Of a DNA stretch of 42,996 nt, positions 40,930 to 42,996 are shown in pieces. The DNA is taken from NCBI GenBank assembly GCA_020621905.1, contig JAHRYZ010000006.1, positions 1 to 42,996 of the forward strand, in the 5' to 3' direction. Within the stretch, counting starts at the first letter, position 1, and every line of letters starts with the position of its first letter. A program made the translations under genes and the position numbers. This DNA comes from Rhizobium sp. GTDB taxonomy: Bacteria; Pseudomonadota; Alphaproteobacteria; Rhizobiales; Rhizobiaceae. Below the pieces are notes generated by a model that saw only the letters and a list, made by a program, of their open reading frames with translations, made no database searches and had not been told where the DNA came from.

Positions 40930-42689
40930 ATGGCGACGAGCCTCAAGCTTTACAACACACTGACACGCGACAAGGTCGATTTCACCCCGATCGATGCCGA
41001 CAGCGTGCGCATGTATGTCTGCGGCCCGACCGTCTACGACTTCGCCCATATCGGCAATGCGCGCCCGGTCATCGTCTTCGACGTGCTCTACCGGCTGCTG
41101 CGCCATGTCTACGGCGAAAGCCACGTCACCTATGTGCGCAACATCACCGACGTCGACGACAAGATCAACGCCCGGGCGCTGCGCGACTTCGGCGCGCAGA
41201 TCGCCGATGGCTCGATGACGCTGAACGAGGCCATCCGCGCCGTCACCGGCAAGACCGAGAGCCAGTTCCATGCCGACGTGGCGGCGCTCGGCTGCCTCCA
41301 GCCCACCGTCGAGCCGCGGGCAACCGACAATATCGGCCAGATGATCGCCATCATCCAGCGGCTCTTGGACCAGGGGCACGCCTATGTGGCTTCCGGCTCC
41401 GAAGGCCAGGAAGTGCTGTTCGCTACCGCCTCCATGGCCGACTACGGCCAGCTTTCGAAGCGCAAGCTCGAGGACCAGCAGGCCGGCGCCCGCGTCGCGG
41501 TCGAAGCCCACAAGACCAATCCCGGCGATTTCGTGCTGTGGAAGCCGTCGGCCGATACCGAACCGGGCTGGAGCGCCAGCTTCACGTTCGAAGGCAAGAC
41601 GGTGGCCATCACGGCGTCCCGGCTGGCACATCGAATGCTCGGCCATGGCGGATCGTTATCTCTGGGAGGACATCAGGACCGGCTTTCGCCGCGCGCCAGC
41701 AACCCGCACCAGTTCGACATCCATGGCGGCGGGCTGGACCTGATCTTCCCGCATCACGAGAACGAGATCGCCCAGTCCTGCCGCCTTCGACACCGACGTA
41801 ATGGCCAATGTCTGGATGCACAACGGCTTCCTGCGGTCGAAGGCCGCAAGATGTCGAAATCGGAGGGCAATTTCGTCACCATCAACGAGTTGCTGGCTGG
41901 CAAGTCGAGGAGGCCGTTCCCAGGCGAAGTGATCCGTCTCACCATGTTGGCGACCCACTATCGTCAACCCATTGATTTCAGCGAGGCCAAGCTAGGTTTC
42001 TGGAGGGACAAGCTCTCTGGATGGGTCAAAGCTTTCACTAACTACGCCGCGGAGGAGTTTCAGAACGGGCTCTATGTGGGGGAATCCGTTGTCTCTCCAT
42101 CTCCAAAAGTGGTGGCGGCATTGGCCGACGACCTCAATTTTCAGGAAGCTATCGTTCATATCGATCATTTGGCGCAACAAGCAGCAGCGAATCCGATCGC
42201 CGCGAATGAGCTAGGTAGCAATCTCATTTGGCTTGGCCTTTTCCGAAGCTACCTCAAGCACGCATACTTTGATGCACTCATGCATAGTGCCCGTCCCCAT
42301 CTGCTAAGCAAATACACGGAGACCCTCGAAGACGCGCGCGCGCTAGTGCTCAACTATTACAACTGGGCCACAGATCTTGACGCGCGCAATCGCTCCCGAA
42401 CTGAGCTCAATCACCTTTTTCAGACCCGTTTTCCTGAACTCACGCGCGATCAGGTCAAAGTGGTTTTGCATGAGCACGGTGCCATCACTCTGGAAGCCAT
42501 CAGCGAAGAGAGCAGGCTGGACAGGCAAGAAATTGAACAATGCATCGCGCACCGTCTTGAGCTTATCAAGCTGAAGACTTCGCTGAGGCCGACAAGATCC
42601 GTAATGATCTTTCGGCGCGAATCCAACTCAAGGATGGCAAAGACCAAGCCACTGGTGAGAAGGTTACCACTTGGGAGCTTAAGCAATGA
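40930..42689 (+). CDS. cysS: Cysteine-tRNA ligase, mosaic and frameshifted (native-type 5' part, divergent low-GC 3' part)
   Basis: [16 protein letters not shown]...[43 protein letters not shown] (KMSKS). Indels near 41600-41860 and about 42570. The divergent C-terminal part ends [14 protein letters not shown]. Confidence 0.85.
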
Positions 42690-42699
42690 CCGGTAACTA

Positions 42700-42869
42700 T
42701 CTGCGGCCATTCAAGCTCTTGTGGACATGCGTCAGAAATGCTGAAGACGAAGAACTTCACTGAGGCGGACAAGATCCGCGACGATCTTCTGGCCAAGGGG
42801 ATCCAGCTCAAGGACGGCAAGGACAAGGAAAGCGGCGAGCGGGTGACCACCTGGGAGGTCAAGCGGTAG
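42700..42869 (+). pseudogene. Remnant of a second CysS 3' end
   Basis: [11 protein letters not shown]-(frameshift)[43 protein letters not shown], the canonical Rhizobiaceae-type CysS C-terminus, downstream of the stop at 42689. Confidence 0.8.
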
Positions 42870-42889
42870 GATGTCTGTTCTGGCGACTG

Positions 42890-42996
42890 GCGATACCCTC
42901 CTCTGCCCTGCCGGGCGTTCGGCCCTGCAATCGATTCACTGGATCGATTGCTCGGCTACGCCGACCGTGCCTCACCCCCTCAAGGGGGGAGATCGG
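42890..42996. repeat. Putative rhizobial intergenic repeat-like element at window end
   Basis: Inverted repeats GCAATCGAT-tcactgg-ATCGATTGC and CCCCCT-ca-AGGGGG in non-coding sequence; resembles ctctgccctgccgggc...ccccctcaagggggagat intergenic elements. Confidence 0.5.

Noticed and set aside
42566-42862. Minus-strand 98-aa ORF at the cysS 3' repeats, with an internal repeat
   Set aside because: Its repeated peptide is just the antisense of the two tandem CysS C-termini.
1-42996. CRISPR array, prophage, toxin-antitoxin or canonical defence island
   Set aside because: No regularly spaced repeats, and no integrase, capsid, nuclease or paired small-ORF signatures found in either strand.

Overview
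The window is a GC-rich alphaproteobacterial chromosome segment, Rhizobiaceae-like by gene content and order. Most of it is housekeeping. In order it holds: the end of a Tad pilus minor-pilin cluster; holC and pepA; an LpxF-like PAP2 phosphatase; lptF-lptG-lptD-surA-like-pdxA-rsmA; a choline-sulfate locus (LysR regulator, ChoX-like SBP, betC); gmk-yicC-mltG-fabF-acpP-fabG-fabD; an orphan membrane protein, an aldo/keto reductase and a ClbS/DfsB protein; rpsF-rpsR-DUF2232-rplI-dnaB; azlD-azlC-araC; alr-radA-cvpA-purF-SDR; a GH25 lysozyme; a GGDEF protein; a small secreted protein; and cysS. I saw no rRNA, CRISPR array, intact transposase or integrase. Two observations matter most. First, cysS is a mosaic: a Rhizobiaceae-type 5' part is followed by about 0.8 kb of lower-GC, divergent CysS C-terminal coding sequence with its own stop, and then by a remnant of a second CysS 3' end. 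This looks like a scar or replacement 3' end left by an integrative element, or a chimeric assembly. Second, the rpsF-rpsR operon has a long, strongly structured 5' leader that could be a ribosomal-protein autoregulatory RNA. At least six genes, including pepA, purF and cysS, carry clustered indels, which suggests sequence-quality problems, so unusual single-gene claims here need read-level confirmation.
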